This document shows, piece by piece, positions 1-8,227 of a stretch of 9,183 bases of DNA (its first letter is position 1; every line of letters begins with the position of its first letter). The notes under the pieces are model-generated. The model saw nothing but the letters and a program-made list of their open reading frames with translations. It was not told the DNA's origin and did not search any database. Source of the DNA: Alphaproteobacteria bacterium (GTDB taxonomy: Bacteria; Pseudomonadota; Alphaproteobacteria; UBA8366); contig JABJCS010000627.1 in assembly GCA_018665505.1 (NCBI GenBank), positions 1 to 9,183 on the forward strand. Reading direction: 5' to 3'. The position numbers and the translations under genes are program-made.

Positions 1-1397
<1,397 letters not shown>

Positions 1398-1403
1398 ACG
1401 GGT

Positions 1404-1418
1404 GATGCCCTCGGCATT
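1404..1418 (+). terminator. Small hairpin just after gyrB, possible weak terminator
   Basis: ATGCC (1405-1409) and GGCAT (1413-1417) pair across a 3-base loop, extendable by one G-T pair (1404/1418). It starts seven bases after the gyrB stop. The following bases (GTCTTCG) are only slightly T-rich, so this is at best a weak intrinsic terminator. It could also be chance. Confidence 0.25.
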
Positions 1419-1430
1419 GTCTTCGCCGCC

Positions 1431-1451
1431 GAGCTACGATAAAGGTAGCTC
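1431..1451. promoter_or_regulatory. 21-base perfect inverted repeat upstream of fabA
   Basis: GAGCTAC (1431-1437), a 7-base spacer GATAAAG, then GTAGCTC (1445-1451), a perfect 7+7 palindrome 39 bases before the fabA start. It has no T-tract, so it is a poor terminator. Its position fits an operator for a dimeric regulator of the fab operon. A weak promoter-like pair overlaps it: TTGTCT at 1417-1422, then 17 bases, then TAAAGG at 1440-1445. The promoter match is poor. The regulator cannot be named from sequence, and the operator role is inference. Confidence 0.35.
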
Positions 1452-1490
1452 TGTCAAAGTCTTCTGTGAGATGGCGGGAAGGGACCGATC

Positions 1491-2012
1491 GTGACGTTTG
1501 AACAAAAAAATAGCTACACTTTCGAAGAGCTTCTCGAGTGTGGCCACGGTCACATGTTTGGCGAGGGAAACGCGCAATTGCCATTGCCGCCGTTTCTAAT
1601 GATGGATCGTATCACCGACATTAACGCCGACGGTGGGCCTCACGGTAAGGGTTCTATTACCGCCGAACTCGATATCAATCCGGAACTCTGGTTCTTTAAA
1701 TGTCATTTCGAGAATGATCCTGTCATGCCGGGTTGTCTCGGTCTGGACGCCATGTGGCAAATGGTCGGATTTTTCCTGGGTTGGCTTGGCGGGCTCGGGC
1801 GCGGGCGAGCGATTAGCGTCGGCGAGGTCAAGTTTTCCGGTCAAGTTCTCGATACAGCGAAGAAACTAACCTATCAAATCAATATGAAACGGGTGATTAT
1901 GCGTAAGCTGGTGATGGGGATTGCCGACGGCGTGATGAACGTCGACGGAGAGCCCATCTACGAGGCGAAAGATATTCGCGTCGGCCTGTTCACCCCCAGC
2001 GAACAATCCTGA
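1491..2012 (+). CDS. fabA: Bifunctional 3-hydroxydecanoyl-ACP dehydratase / trans-2-decenoyl-ACP isomerase
   Basis: FabA dehydrates 3-hydroxydecanoyl-ACP and isomerises trans-2- to cis-3-decenoyl-ACP, the branch point to unsaturated fatty acids in the cytosol. The product is 173 residues, the usual family length, with one hot-dog fold. The active-site His lies in [13 protein letters not shown] (His72) and the Asp in [10 protein letters not shown] (Asp86). Both are offset by two from E. coli His70/Asp84, which supports the start chosen. The start is GTG, preceded by a good Shine-Dalgarno GGAAGGGA at 1477-1484, six bases away. The ATG at 1471 is in another frame and hits a stop at once. FabZ is the only close alternative, but the [12 protein letters not shown]-terminus, the residues around the His, and the fabB partner all fit FabA. 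fabB starts 10 bases after the stop, implying cotranscription and coupled translation. Confidence 0.96.
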   Translation: MTFEQKNSYTFEELLECGHGHMFGEGNAQLPLPPFLMMDRITDINADGGPHGKGSITAELDINPELWFFKCHFENDPVMPGCLGLDAMWQMVGFFLGWLGGLGRGRAISVGEVKFSGQVLDTAKKLTYQINMKRVIMRKLVMGIADGVMNVDGEPIYEAKDIRVGLFTPSEQS

Positions 2013-2022
2013 TGGAGCTGTC

Positions 2023-3240
2023 ATGCGACGGGTAGTCGTCACTGGACTCGGTATCGTTTCCTGTATCGGAAACAACAAGTCAGAAGTCCTAGAATCATTA
2101 AAGGCTGGTACTTCCGGCATTGAATATTGCGAAAAATACGCGGAACTCGGCTTTCGCAGCCATGTTCATGGCCGCGTCAAACTGGATGTCGAGGATTTCT
2201 TGGACCGCAAGGTCCGACGATTCCTTGGTGATGGCGCCGCGTATAACTTTATCGCGATGCAGCAAGCCATCGAAGATTCCGGCCTCGAAGAGTCGGACAT
2301 CTCAAACGAGCGAACGGGTCTGATTATGGGCTCGGGCGGACCGTCGACCAAGAACCTGCTTTGGTCTTGGGATACGCTGCGTGAAAAATCCGCGAAACGC
2401 GTCGGCCCGTATATGGTGCCTCGCACGATGTCGAGCACCAACTCTGCCACGCTGGCGACACCATTCAAGATTAAGGGCGTGAACTATTCGATCACTTCGG
2501 CTTGCGCCACCAGCACCCATTGCATCGGCAACGCGGCAGAACTTATCCAATTCGGCAAGCAGGACATTATCTTTGCCGGTGGTGGCGAGGAATTGGATTG
2601 GACCATGACCTTGTTGTTTGACGCCATGCCGGCCCTGTCATCGAAATATAACGATACGCCGACAACTGCCAGTCGACCTTACGACGCCAACCGGGACGGC
2701 TTCGTCATCGCCGGGGGCGGCGGCACGGTGGTTCTCGAAGAATTGGAGCACGCCCTCGCGCGCGGCGCTAAAATTTATGGCGAAGTTGTCGGGTACGCTG
2801 CTACATCCGATGGCTATGATATGGTGCAGCCCTCTTCCGAAGGCGCTATGCGATGCATGCGTCTTGCCATCTCCGGCCTGAATGACCCTGTCAGCTATAT
2901 CAATACCCATGGCACCAGCACACCTGTTGGAGACATCAGCGAATTGAAAGCAATTCGTGAAGTTTTTGGCGACAATGTGCCGAAAATTAGTGCGACGAAG
3001 TCTCTGACCGGGCACTCCCTTGGCGCGACCGGCGTCCACGAAGCCGTGTATTCGCTCCTGATGATGGAAAACCGGTTTATCGCCGGTTCGGCAAATATCG
3101 AGAATATGGACCCCGAAGCGGAAGCCTTCCCGATTGTCCAGGAGTGCGAAGAGGACGTGGATCTCGACATCGTCATGTCGAATAGTTTCGGTTTCGGTGG
3201 CACCAACGGCACATTAGTTTTCCGCCGTTATCAGTCCTAA
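2023..3240 (+). CDS. fabB: 3-oxoacyl-ACP synthase I (beta-ketoacyl-ACP synthase I)
   Basis: Condenses acyl-ACP with malonyl-ACP. FabB is the synthase that elongates cis-3-decenoyl-ACP from FabA, so it is needed for unsaturated fatty acids. The product is 405 residues, the normal length, with a thiolase fold in two halves. The Cys-His-His triad is intact: Cys161 in SACATSTHC, His296 in [11 protein letters not shown], and His331 in [12 protein letters not shown], with the conserved Lys326. All sit two residues before E. coli Cys163/His298/Lys328/His333. The glycine-rich C-terminal loop SFGFGGTNG is at 388-396. ATG at 2023 has GGAG at 2014-2017 as ribosome binding site, five bases away, overlapping the spacer after the fabA TGA. 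Adjacency to fabA and the lack of an extra segment favour FabB over FabF. Confidence 0.95.
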   Translation: MRRVVVTGLGIVSCIGNNKSEVLESLKAGTSGIEYCEKYAELGFRSHVHGRVKLDVEDFLDRKVRRFLGDGAAYNFIAMQQAIEDSGLEESDISNERTGLIMGSGGPSTKNLLWSWDTLREKSAKRVGPYMVPRTMSSTNSATLATPFKIKGVNYSITSACATSTHCIGNAAELIQFGKQDIIFAGGGEELDWTMTLLFDAMPALSSKYNDTPTTASRPYDANRDGFVIAGGGGTVVLEELEHALARGAKIYGEVVGYAATSDGYDMVQPSSEGAMRCMRLAISGLNDPVSYINTHGTSTPVGDISELKAIREVFGDNVPKISATKSLTGHSLGATGVHEAVYSLLMMENRFIAGSANIENMDPEAEAFPIVQECEEDVDLDIVMSNSFGFGGTNGTLVFRRYQS

Positions 3241-3259
3241 AGCGACGGCAGCCAAACCC

Positions 3260-4087
3260 GTGTCCGACATCCCAACAGAAACCGAGGGCGCAAGCCTGAG
3301 CGCTAATCCCCTAATGTCCGGCAAACGTGGGCTTATCATGGGTGTCGCCAATGATCATTCGATTGCCTGGGGAATTGCTGAATTTCTGCATAGCCACGGC
3401 GCCGAACTGGCTTTCACCTATCAAGGCGAAGCACTTGGTCGGCGGGTTCAGCCATTGGCGGAATCGGTTGGCTCGAACATTGTCGTCCCGTGTGACGTCT
3501 CGGAGGCCGGGAGCCTCGACGCCGCTTTCGATGCTGTTGCCAAGGAATGGTCGGAAATTGATTTCGTCGTCCACGCGATCGCTTATTCCGATAAGGAAGA
3601 GTTGAAGGGAAGTTACATCGATACGTCGCGGGAGAATTTCCTGCACACGCTCGATGTCTCCTGCTATTCGTTCACCGCCGTGGCGCAACGCGCCGTGCGA
3701 TTTATGCCGCCTGGCGGTAGCCTGCTGACCCTGACCTATGACGGCTCGCAGCGCGTGATGCCGAATTATAATGTGATGGGTGTCGCGAAAGCCGCGCTTG
3801 AGGCGAGTGTGCGATATCTCGCCGCCGATCTCGGCGGGAAAGGCATTCGCGTAAATGCGATTTCGGCAGGACCCATGCGTACTTTGGCGGGTTCCGCCAT
3901 CGGCAGTGCGCGGTTCGTGTTCAAATGGCAGGGCGAGAACTCGCCACTGCGCCGCAATGTGACCTTGGACGATATTGGCGGGGCCGGCGTGTATTTGCTC
4001 TCCGATCTCTCCGGCGCTGTCACCGGCGAAGTCCTATACGTGGATAACGGCTATAATGTCGTCGGCATGGCGGCGACACCGGCCTAA
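3260..4087 (+). CDS. fabI: Enoyl-ACP reductase, NADH-type (FabI)
   Basis: Reduces trans-2-enoyl-ACP to acyl-ACP, the last step of each elongation cycle. It is a divergent short-chain dehydrogenase with a Rossmann fold. With the GTG start it has 275 residues. The N-terminal nucleotide-binding motif GLIMGVANDHSIAWG is at about residues 24-38. The catalytic pair is Tyr170 and Lys177 in PNYNVMGVAK, with the second conserved Tyr160. SAGPMRTLA, near 202-210, is the flexible substrate loop. The start is uncertain: GTG at 3260 lies 19 bases after the fabB stop with a poor Shine-Dalgarno, while ATG at 3314 would give 257 residues. I prefer GTG because FabI of this type usually has residues before the LM-GKRG segment. 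It is last in the fabA-fabB-fabI run and is followed by a terminator shared with pnp. Confidence 0.94.
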   Translation: MSDIPTETEGASLSANPLMSGKRGLIMGVANDHSIAWGIAEFLHSHGAELAFTYQGEALGRRVQPLAESVGSNIVVPCDVSEAGSLDAAFDAVAKEWSEIDFVVHAIAYSDKEELKGSYIDTSRENFLHTLDVSCYSFTAVAQRAVRFMPPGGSLLTLTYDGSQRVMPNYNVMGVAKAALEASVRYLAADLGGKGIRVNAISAGPMRTLAGSAIGSARFVFKWQGENSPLRRNVTLDDIGGAGVYLLSDLSGAVTGEVLYVDNGYNVVGMAATPA

Positions 4088-4127
4088 AGCTTTCCGTCAC
4101 CTCACTCTTCCAATATTAACCGCAATG

Positions 4128-4160
4128 AAAAACGCGGCGGAACAAGTCCGCCGCGTTTCT
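4128..4160. terminator. Bidirectional Rho-independent terminator between fabI and pnp
   Basis: A perfect 12-bp stem, AAACGCGGCGGA (4130-4141) and TCCGCCGCGTTT (4147-4158), with loop ACAAG. On the minus strand it is followed by a run of five T (complement of the A-run 4128-4132), a standard terminator for pnp. On the plus strand it is followed by TTTCTGTAT, acceptable for fabI. It lies in the 99-base gap between the converging genes. Confidence 0.88.
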
Positions 4161-4186
4161 GTATCCGGGATATCTTTCCGGCAATT

Positions 4187-6364
4187 TTAGTCTTCGTTGC
4201 GAGCACGGCCGCGGCGCGGCCGATCTCCACTGGGCCGATCGCCACGCGGCGCGCGGGGCTCGACTTCAATTTCCTCACCAGTCTCCTGGTTGACCGACCG
4301 CATGGACAATTTAACCTTGCCGCGATCGTCGAGGCCGATAACTTTGACCTTTACCTCATCGCCAAGCGTGACGATATCGCCGACTTCACCGACGCGCTCT
4401 TGCGCCAGCTCGGAAATATGGACAAGACCGTCTTTGCTGCCGAGGAAGTTCACGAAAGCGCCGAAGTCCATCAGCTTCACAACCTTACCGTTGTAAATCG
4501 TGCCGACTTCCGGCTCGGCGACGATGCCATTGATCCAATCGATCGCTCTCTGGCCGGCTTCTCCGTCGACAGCCGCAACCTTGATCGTGCCGTCGTCTTC
4601 AATGTCAACCTTGGCGCCGGTGACTTCGCAAATCTCGCGAATGACCTTACCGCCGGTTCCGATGACTTCACGGATCTTATCGCGCGGAATGGACATCGTT
4701 GTGATGCGGGGCGCGTTGTCGGACACGCTTTCACGCGCCGCGTTAATTGCCCGCTCCATCTCGCCTAGGATATGCAAGCGTCCGTCCTTGGCTTGGCCAA
4801 GAGCGATTTGCATGATTTCCTCGGTAATCGAAGTAATCTTAATGTCCATCTGCAACGAGGTGACACCCTTCGAGGTACCAGCGACCTTGAAGTCCATATC
4901 ACCAAGATGATCCTCGTCGCCCAAGATATCGGAGAGAACGGCGAAATCATCTGCTTCCTTGATCAAACCCATGGCGATGCCGGCGACTGGATTGCCGAGC
5001 GGTACACCTGCGTCCATCAAGGACATCGACGACCCACAAACCGTCGCCATCGAGGACGATCCGTTCGATTCCGTGACCTCCGAGACAACACGCATCGTGT
5101 AGGGAAAGTCTTCCTTGGTTGGCAGCAACGGCCGAACAGCGCGCCACGCGAGCTTGCCATGGCCGATTTCACGACGGCCCGGAGAGCGCAAGAACGATGC
5201 TTCACCGACCGAGTAAGGCGGGAAGTTGTAGTGAAGCATGAAGGCTTCGCGATACTCACCTTCAAGCGCATCGATGATCTGTTCATCTTGTCCGGTGCCA
5301 AGCGTTGTAACCACAAGCGCTTGCGTCTCACCCCGGGTAAACAAGGCTGAGCCATGTGCGCGCGGCAATACGCCGACCTCGCAGTTGATTTGGCGAACCG
5401 TCTTGGTGTCGCGTCCATCGATCCGTTGGCCGGTCTTGATGATGCTGCCCCGGACGATGTCTTTTTCTACCTTCTTGAAGACGCCGGCGCCGATTTCCAA
5501 ATCGAGCTCTTCTGCCTCGAGAGCCGTCATGACAGTCTTGCGTGCGGCGCTCAACGCCTCCACGCGATCCTGTTTGACGATGATTTGGTAGGCTGCGGTC
5601 ACAGGCTCCGTTGCAAGTTCCTTCACCCGCGCGGCGACCGTATCGTACTGCTCCGGTGCGCTCGGCAGATCCCAGGGCTCCTTAGCACAGCTTTCGGCGA
5701 GTTCGATGATTGCGTCGATAACCGGTTGGCTTTGTTGATGCCCGAAGGTCACCGCTTTCAACATAGTCTCTTCGTCAAGCTCTTGAGCTTCCGATTCAAC
5801 CATCATCACGCCCGCACTCGTTCCGGCGACGATGAGATCGAGAGTCGATTCCTCCATTTGATCTTGGCGCGGATTAAGGACGAATTCTCCCTCAATGCGA
5901 CCAACGCGGCAGCCTGCAATGGGGCCCACGAAAGGCACACCGGAGATTGTCAACGCCGCGGAAGAGCCGATCAACGCGACGATGTCCGGGTCGTTTTCCA
6001 AATCGTGCGCCAGAACAGTGCATATGACTTGGGTTTCGTTCCGGAATCCGTCCGGGAACAACGGCCGGATCGGCCGATCGATCAAGCGCGAGGTTAACGT
6101 CTCCTTCTCCGAAGGGCGTCCTTCGCGCTTAAAGAAGCCACCCGGAATTTTACCAGCGGCAAATGTCTTTTCTTGATAGTTAACCGTCAAAGGAAAGAAA
6201 TCTTGACCCGGACGGGCCGAACGGTTGGCCACAGCCGTGCACAATACCTGGGTCTCGCCATAGGTCACGAGTACCGCGCCATCGGCCTGACGGGCAATTT
6301 TCCCCGTCTCAATGATCAGCGGGCGTCCGCCCCAGTTAATTTCCTTACGTGTAATATTAAACAT
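4187..6364 (-). CDS. pnp: Polyribonucleotide nucleotidyltransferase (PNPase)
   Basis: Phosphorolytic 3'-5' exoribonuclease and RNA-tailing enzyme, a homotrimer often found in the RNA degradosome. The product is 725 residues, a normal length. Order: first RNase PH core (about 1-220), helical linker, second RNase PH core (about 310-545), KH domain (about 552-612, GXXG loop IGTGGK at 568-573), S1 domain (about 618-690), and a short basic tail rich in Arg, Pro and Gly. The catalytic residues are in [11 protein letters not shown]: Asp485, Asp491 and Lys493, equivalent to E. coli Asp486/Asp492/Lys494. [12 protein letters not shown], phosphate and RNA binding in the first core, is intact at about 77-88. 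The ATG at 6364 has AAGGA (complement of 6372-6376) seven bases upstream. It is last in the infB-rbfA-truB-rpsO-pnp run, and the 208-base leader may carry autoregulatory structure. Confidence 0.97.
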   Translation of the reverse strand: MFNITRKEINWGGRPLIIETGKIARQADGAVLVTYGETQVLCTAVANRSARPGQDFFPLTVNYQEKTFAAGKIPGGFFKREGRPSEKETLTSRLIDRPIRPLFPDGFRNETQVICTVLAHDLENDPDIVALIGSSAALTISGVPFVGPIAGCRVGRIEGEFVLNPRQDQMEESTLDLIVAGTSAGVMMVESEAQELDEETMLKAVTFGHQQSQPVIDAIIELAESCAKEPWDLPSAPEQYDTVAARVKELATEPVTAAYQIIVKQDRVEALSAARKTVMTALEAEELDLEIGAGVFKKVEKDIVRGSIIKTGQRIDGRDTKTVRQINCEVGVLPRAHGSALFTRGETQALVVTTLGTGQDEQIIDALEGEYREAFMLHYNFPPYSVGEASFLRSPGRREIGHGKLAWRAVRPLLPTKEDFPYTMRVVSEVTESNGSSSMATVCGSSMSLMDAGVPLGNPVAGIAMGLIKEADDFAVLSDILGDEDHLGDMDFKVAGTSKGVTSLQMDIKITSITEEIMQIALGQAKDGRLHILGEMERAINAARESVSDNAPRITTMSIPRDKIREVIGTGGKVIREICEVTGAKVDIEDDGTIKVAAVDGEAGQRAIDWINGIVAEPEVGTIYNGKVVKLMDFGAFVNFLGSKDGLVHISELAQERVGEVGDIVTLGDEVKVKVIGLDDRGKVKLSMRSVNQETGEEIEVEPRAPRGDRPSGDRPRRGRARNED

Positions 6365-6383
6365 CCATCATTCCTTCAGAATC

Positions 6384-6415
6384 GCCGTTGGATCACCGCT
6401 CCAACATTCAACGGC
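6384..6415 (-). promoter_or_regulatory. pnp leader stem with two mutually exclusive pairings
   Basis: The outer stem pairs GCCGTTG (6384-6390) with CAACGGC (6409-6415), 7 bp with an 18-base loop. The inner alternative pairs GTTGGA (6387-6392) with TCCAAC (6400-6405), 6 bp with a 7-base loop. They share bases 6387-6390, so only one can form fully. The element ends eight bases before the pnp Shine-Dalgarno on the transcript. Confidence 0.4.
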
Positions 6416-6420
6416 AGTTG

Positions 6421-6443
6421 GTGGCCGGGCCATCCCGGCGCAC
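6421..6443 (-). repeat. GC-rich hairpin in pnp leader
   Basis: GTG (6421-6423) plus GCCGGG (6424-6429) pair with CCCGGC (6434-6439) plus CAC (6441-6443), with one bulged base at 6440 and a 4-base loop. This 9-bp stem is the strongest fold in the leader. No T-tract follows on the minus strand, so it is not an intrinsic terminator. It may be a processing site or a stability stem. Confidence 0.45.
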
Positions 6444-6460
6444 CTCGTTTATTCGTCTTT

Positions 6461-6477
6461 CGATCTTTTTCAGATCG
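6461..6477 (-). repeat. Short perfect hairpin in pnp leader
   Basis: CGATCT (6461-6466) pairs perfectly with AGATCG (6472-6477) around a 5-base loop, which reads GAAAA in the minus-strand transcript. The sequence after it on that strand is A-rich, so it does not look like a terminator. Confidence 0.35.
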
Positions 6478-6486
6478 CATTTCAAA

Positions 6487-6530
6487 CGAAATATGCCCGG
6501 CGGAGCGGGCTGGTTGCGCCGAAACGCAAC
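6487..6530 (-). terminator. Tandem hairpins after rpsO, candidate attenuator
   Basis: On the minus strand, GTTGCG/CGCAAC (6513-6530, 6-base loop) is followed two bases later by GCCCG/CGGGC (6495-6510, 6-base loop). The tail that comes next is ATATTTCG. The stems are short and the T-run is interrupted, so readthrough into pnp is expected. This fits a partial terminator that lets rpsO outnumber pnp transcripts, as known for the E. coli gap. That role is inferred. Confidence 0.4.
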
Positions 6531-6572
6531 AATCTTGCATCGCTGTAGAGCGACGGTATTCGGCATTCACGT

Positions 6573-6842
6573 TTAGCGCCGAAGTCCCAACCGCTTGATG
6601 ATCGCGTCATATCTGGGCGTCTCTGTGCGCTTCAGATAATCGAGAAGCCGGCGCCGTTGTCCGACCATGATGAGAAGGCCACGTCGTGAGTGGAAGTCCT
6701 TCTTGTGAATTTTCATGTGCTCGGTGAGATTAAGGATCCGTTCCGTGAGGATCGCTACCTGCACATCGGCCGAGCCCGTATCACCGGTGCTCGTGGCGAA
6801 CTCTTTGATGAGTTCCTCTTTGCGTTCTGCCGTAATCGACAT
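6573..6842 (-). CDS. rpsO: 30S ribosomal protein S15
   Basis: Primary 16S rRNA-binding protein of the 30S platform, binding the helix 20-21-22 junction and helping form the B4 bridge. It has 89 residues including Met, exactly the usual length, and is all alpha-helical. The conserved signature [12 protein letters not shown] is at 46-57. Residues matching the rRNA contacts His41, Asp48 and Ser51 (E. coli numbering without Met) are present as His42, Asp49 and Ser52. ATG at 6842 has GGAG seven to ten bases upstream inside the 17-base truB-rpsO gap. S15 represses its own translation in several bacteria by binding its mRNA leader. Here any such site would have to lie in the truB 3' end, because the gap is so short. 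No fold was assigned there. Confidence 0.97.
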   Translation of the reverse strand: MSITAERKEELIKEFATSTGDTGSADVQVAILTERILNLTEHMKIHKKDFHSRRGLLIMVGQRRRLLDYLKRTETPRYDAIIKRLGLRR

Positions 6843-6859
6843 CGTCTACTCCATTCAAT

Positions 6860-7789
6860 CTAAACATTTAAAACGCGAACCGGCCGGACTTCACCTGCAC
6901 TGTATTTCGTCAGTGCCACAGGTTTGCCGGACGTGGTCGCGAGAACCGTTTCTCCATCGTCGAATGCGGAAATGCGTTCGAGATCGAGCTTCCGTAATAG
7001 TGAGACCGCCTGTCCATTTCGCAGTCGGGCCGCTTCCTGCTCCGTCAGGGCCAACGCCGGGATGTCGTCCAGCGGGGTCTCAACGGGCAGCAACGCTCCG
7101 GAAGCGGCGGGACTGTGCCCAATCGCATCCAATTCGTCCAGTGAAATCGCATCCTCTTCCGCAAATCTGCCAACCGCGGTGCGGCGCAATTCTGCGATAT
7201 GACCGACCGTGCCAACGCGAAGCGCTAGGTCGCGTGCCAGGCTGCGCATATAGGCACCTTTTCCGCTGATAACGTTAAAGACCGCCTGATCGGCGTCGCG
7301 CATTTCCACCAGCTCAAAGCGTTTTATCCAGATACGACGTGCTTCCAATTTCACGGTATCGCCACGCCGCGCCATATCATAGGCGCGTTCGCCATTGACC
7401 TTGATGGCAGAAAAGGCCGGGGGCACTTGTTCGATCTCGCCAATGAATTCGATTAAACCCGCATTGATCTCGGCTTCGCTAGGCCGAGCGTCGCTTCGGT
7501 CGGTGATTTCACCTTCGCGGTCGTCGGTCGTCGTCGCTTCACCCCATTTTAGGGTAAATTGATAGCTTTTCTCGGTATCGACAACATAGGGCAGCGTCTT
7601 TGTCGCTTCACCGAGCGCGATCGGTAACACACCACTTGCCAGCGGATCGAGGGTGCCGGCATGACCGGCCTTATTCGCGTCGAAAATTCGACGTACGGCG
7701 CCGACCGCAGCAGTGGACGTCATTCCAAACGCCTTATCCAGAATGACCCAGCCGTCTACCTTTTGTCCCGATTTTCTACGCCTGCCCAT
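6860..7789 (-). CDS. truB: tRNA pseudouridine(55) synthase
   Basis: Converts U55 in the T-loop of tRNAs to pseudouridine and also acts as a tRNA folding chaperone. From the ATG at 7789 the product is 309 residues. The catalytic motif AGHAGTLDPLASG places the nucleophile Asp at residue 48, the same number as E. coli Asp48. VPPAFSAIKVNGERAY and the SGKGAYMRSLARDLA segment follow in the normal order. A smaller C-terminal domain, ending near VRPVRVLNV, looks PUA-like. A longer form from ATG 7810 adds seven residues (MWTTTPI) that lie inside rbfA and do not look like TruB, so I chose the internal ATG that begins MGRRRK. Neither start has a strong Shine-Dalgarno, which suggests translational coupling with rbfA, whose end it overlaps by 14 bases. 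Confidence 0.94.
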   Translation of the reverse strand: MGRRRKSGQKVDGWVILDKAFGMTSTAAVGAVRRIFDANKAGHAGTLDPLASGVLPIALGEATKTLPYVVDTEKSYQFTLKWGEATTTDDREGEITDRSDARPSEAEINAGLIEFIGEIEQVPPAFSAIKVNGERAYDMARRGDTVKLEARRIWIKRFELVEMRDADQAVFNVISGKGAYMRSLARDLALRVGTVGHIAELRRTAVGRFAEEDAISLDELDAIGHSPAASGALLPVETPLDDIPALALTEQEAARLRNGQAVSLLRKLDLERISAFDDGETVLATTSGKPVALTKYSAGEVRPVRVLNV

Positions 7790-8195
7790 TATCGGAGTCG
7801 TCGTCCACATAATTCCGGGGCGGTAGATCGCGCGCTACTTCGGGCAGCCGAAGCAACCCGTCGATCTTCGAGGCATAATCGAACCGGTCATCGAACGAAA
7901 AAGATAGTCGGGGCGTGAATTGGAGCCGAATGCGCCGCCCAACTTCCTTTTGTAGAAACGATGTGGCACGGCCTAAGGCTTTCAGGATTACCGGATCCTT
8001 ATCACCACCAAGCGGAGTCAGAAATACCGTTGCCCGTTTTAGATCCGGGCTCGCCTGCACTTCTGTTACAGTCAACGCGCGACCGCTCAATTCGGGATCG
8101 CGCAAGGTTCCCCGCCCCAGGATATCCGCCAAGGCGTGCCGCAATTCCTCACCAACCCGTAGTTGGCGAACACTCGGTTCTTTGTGTTTACTCAT
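7776..8195 (-). CDS. rbfA: 30S ribosome-binding factor A
   Basis: Small KH-like protein that binds immature 30S subunits and helps 16S rRNA 5'-end maturation. It is important in cold conditions in E. coli. The product has 139 residues, near the upper family range because of an acidic C-terminal tail (about 125-139, with YVDDDSDNG). Family pattern: RQLRVGEELRHALADIL at the N-terminus, ALTVTEVQASPDLKRATVFLTPLG in the middle, and a LQFTPRLSFSFDDRFDYASKIDGLL strand-helix near the end. The ATG at 8195 has only a weak GGA immediately upstream. It lies 32 bases after infB. TAG stop at 7776-7778 within the truB start region. Confidence 0.93.
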   Translation of the reverse strand: MSKHKEPSVRQLRVGEELRHALADILGRGTLRDPELSGRALTVTEVQASPDLKRATVFLTPLGGDKDPVILKALGRATSFLQKEVGRRIRLQFTPRLSFSFDDRFDYASKIDGLLRLPEVARDLPPRNYVDDDSDNGQA

Positions 8196-8227
8196 TTCCG
8201 TTTTCGCGCACCGCTACGGCGCCGCCA

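Larger units (their letters stand above)
6365..6572 (-). promoter_or_regulatory. rpsO-pnp intergenic region / pnp leader with a series of hairpins
   Basis: The only long non-coding stretch. Read on the minus strand it holds five stems in order: 6513-6530, 6495-6510, 6461-6477, 6421-6443 and 6384-6415, then the pnp Shine-Dalgarno. In E. coli the same gap has an attenuator/terminator after rpsO and an RNase III hairpin through which PNPase represses its own mRNA. An equivalent role here is inference from position and structure, not sequence identity. Confidence 0.5.

Noticed and set aside
3578..3589. Ala in FabI (HAIAY, Ala108) where E. coli has Gly93, a position linked to triclosan resistance
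   Set aside because: Ala is natural here in many FabI proteins, including the triclosan-sensitive S. aureus enzyme, so resistance cannot be inferred.
4190..4260. Arg/Pro/Gly tail of PNPase with a repeated GDRP word, considered as a special RNA- or RNase E-binding extension
   Set aside because: Short basic tails of variable sequence after the S1 domain are common in PNPases, and the repeat is only two copies.
6376..6570. A 64-codon minus-strand open frame starting with GTG three bases after rpsO and filling the rpsO-pnp gap
   Set aside because: No Shine-Dalgarno, no recognisable family, and the region is better explained by RNA hairpins. It would merit reconsideration only if the frame is conserved in relatives.
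4400..6598. A run of long plus-strand open frames (e.g. 4400-4768, 4772-5350, 5354-6097) antisense to pnp
   Set aside because: They mirror the codon bias of pnp, show no recognisable domain, and lie wholly opposite a highly conserved gene.
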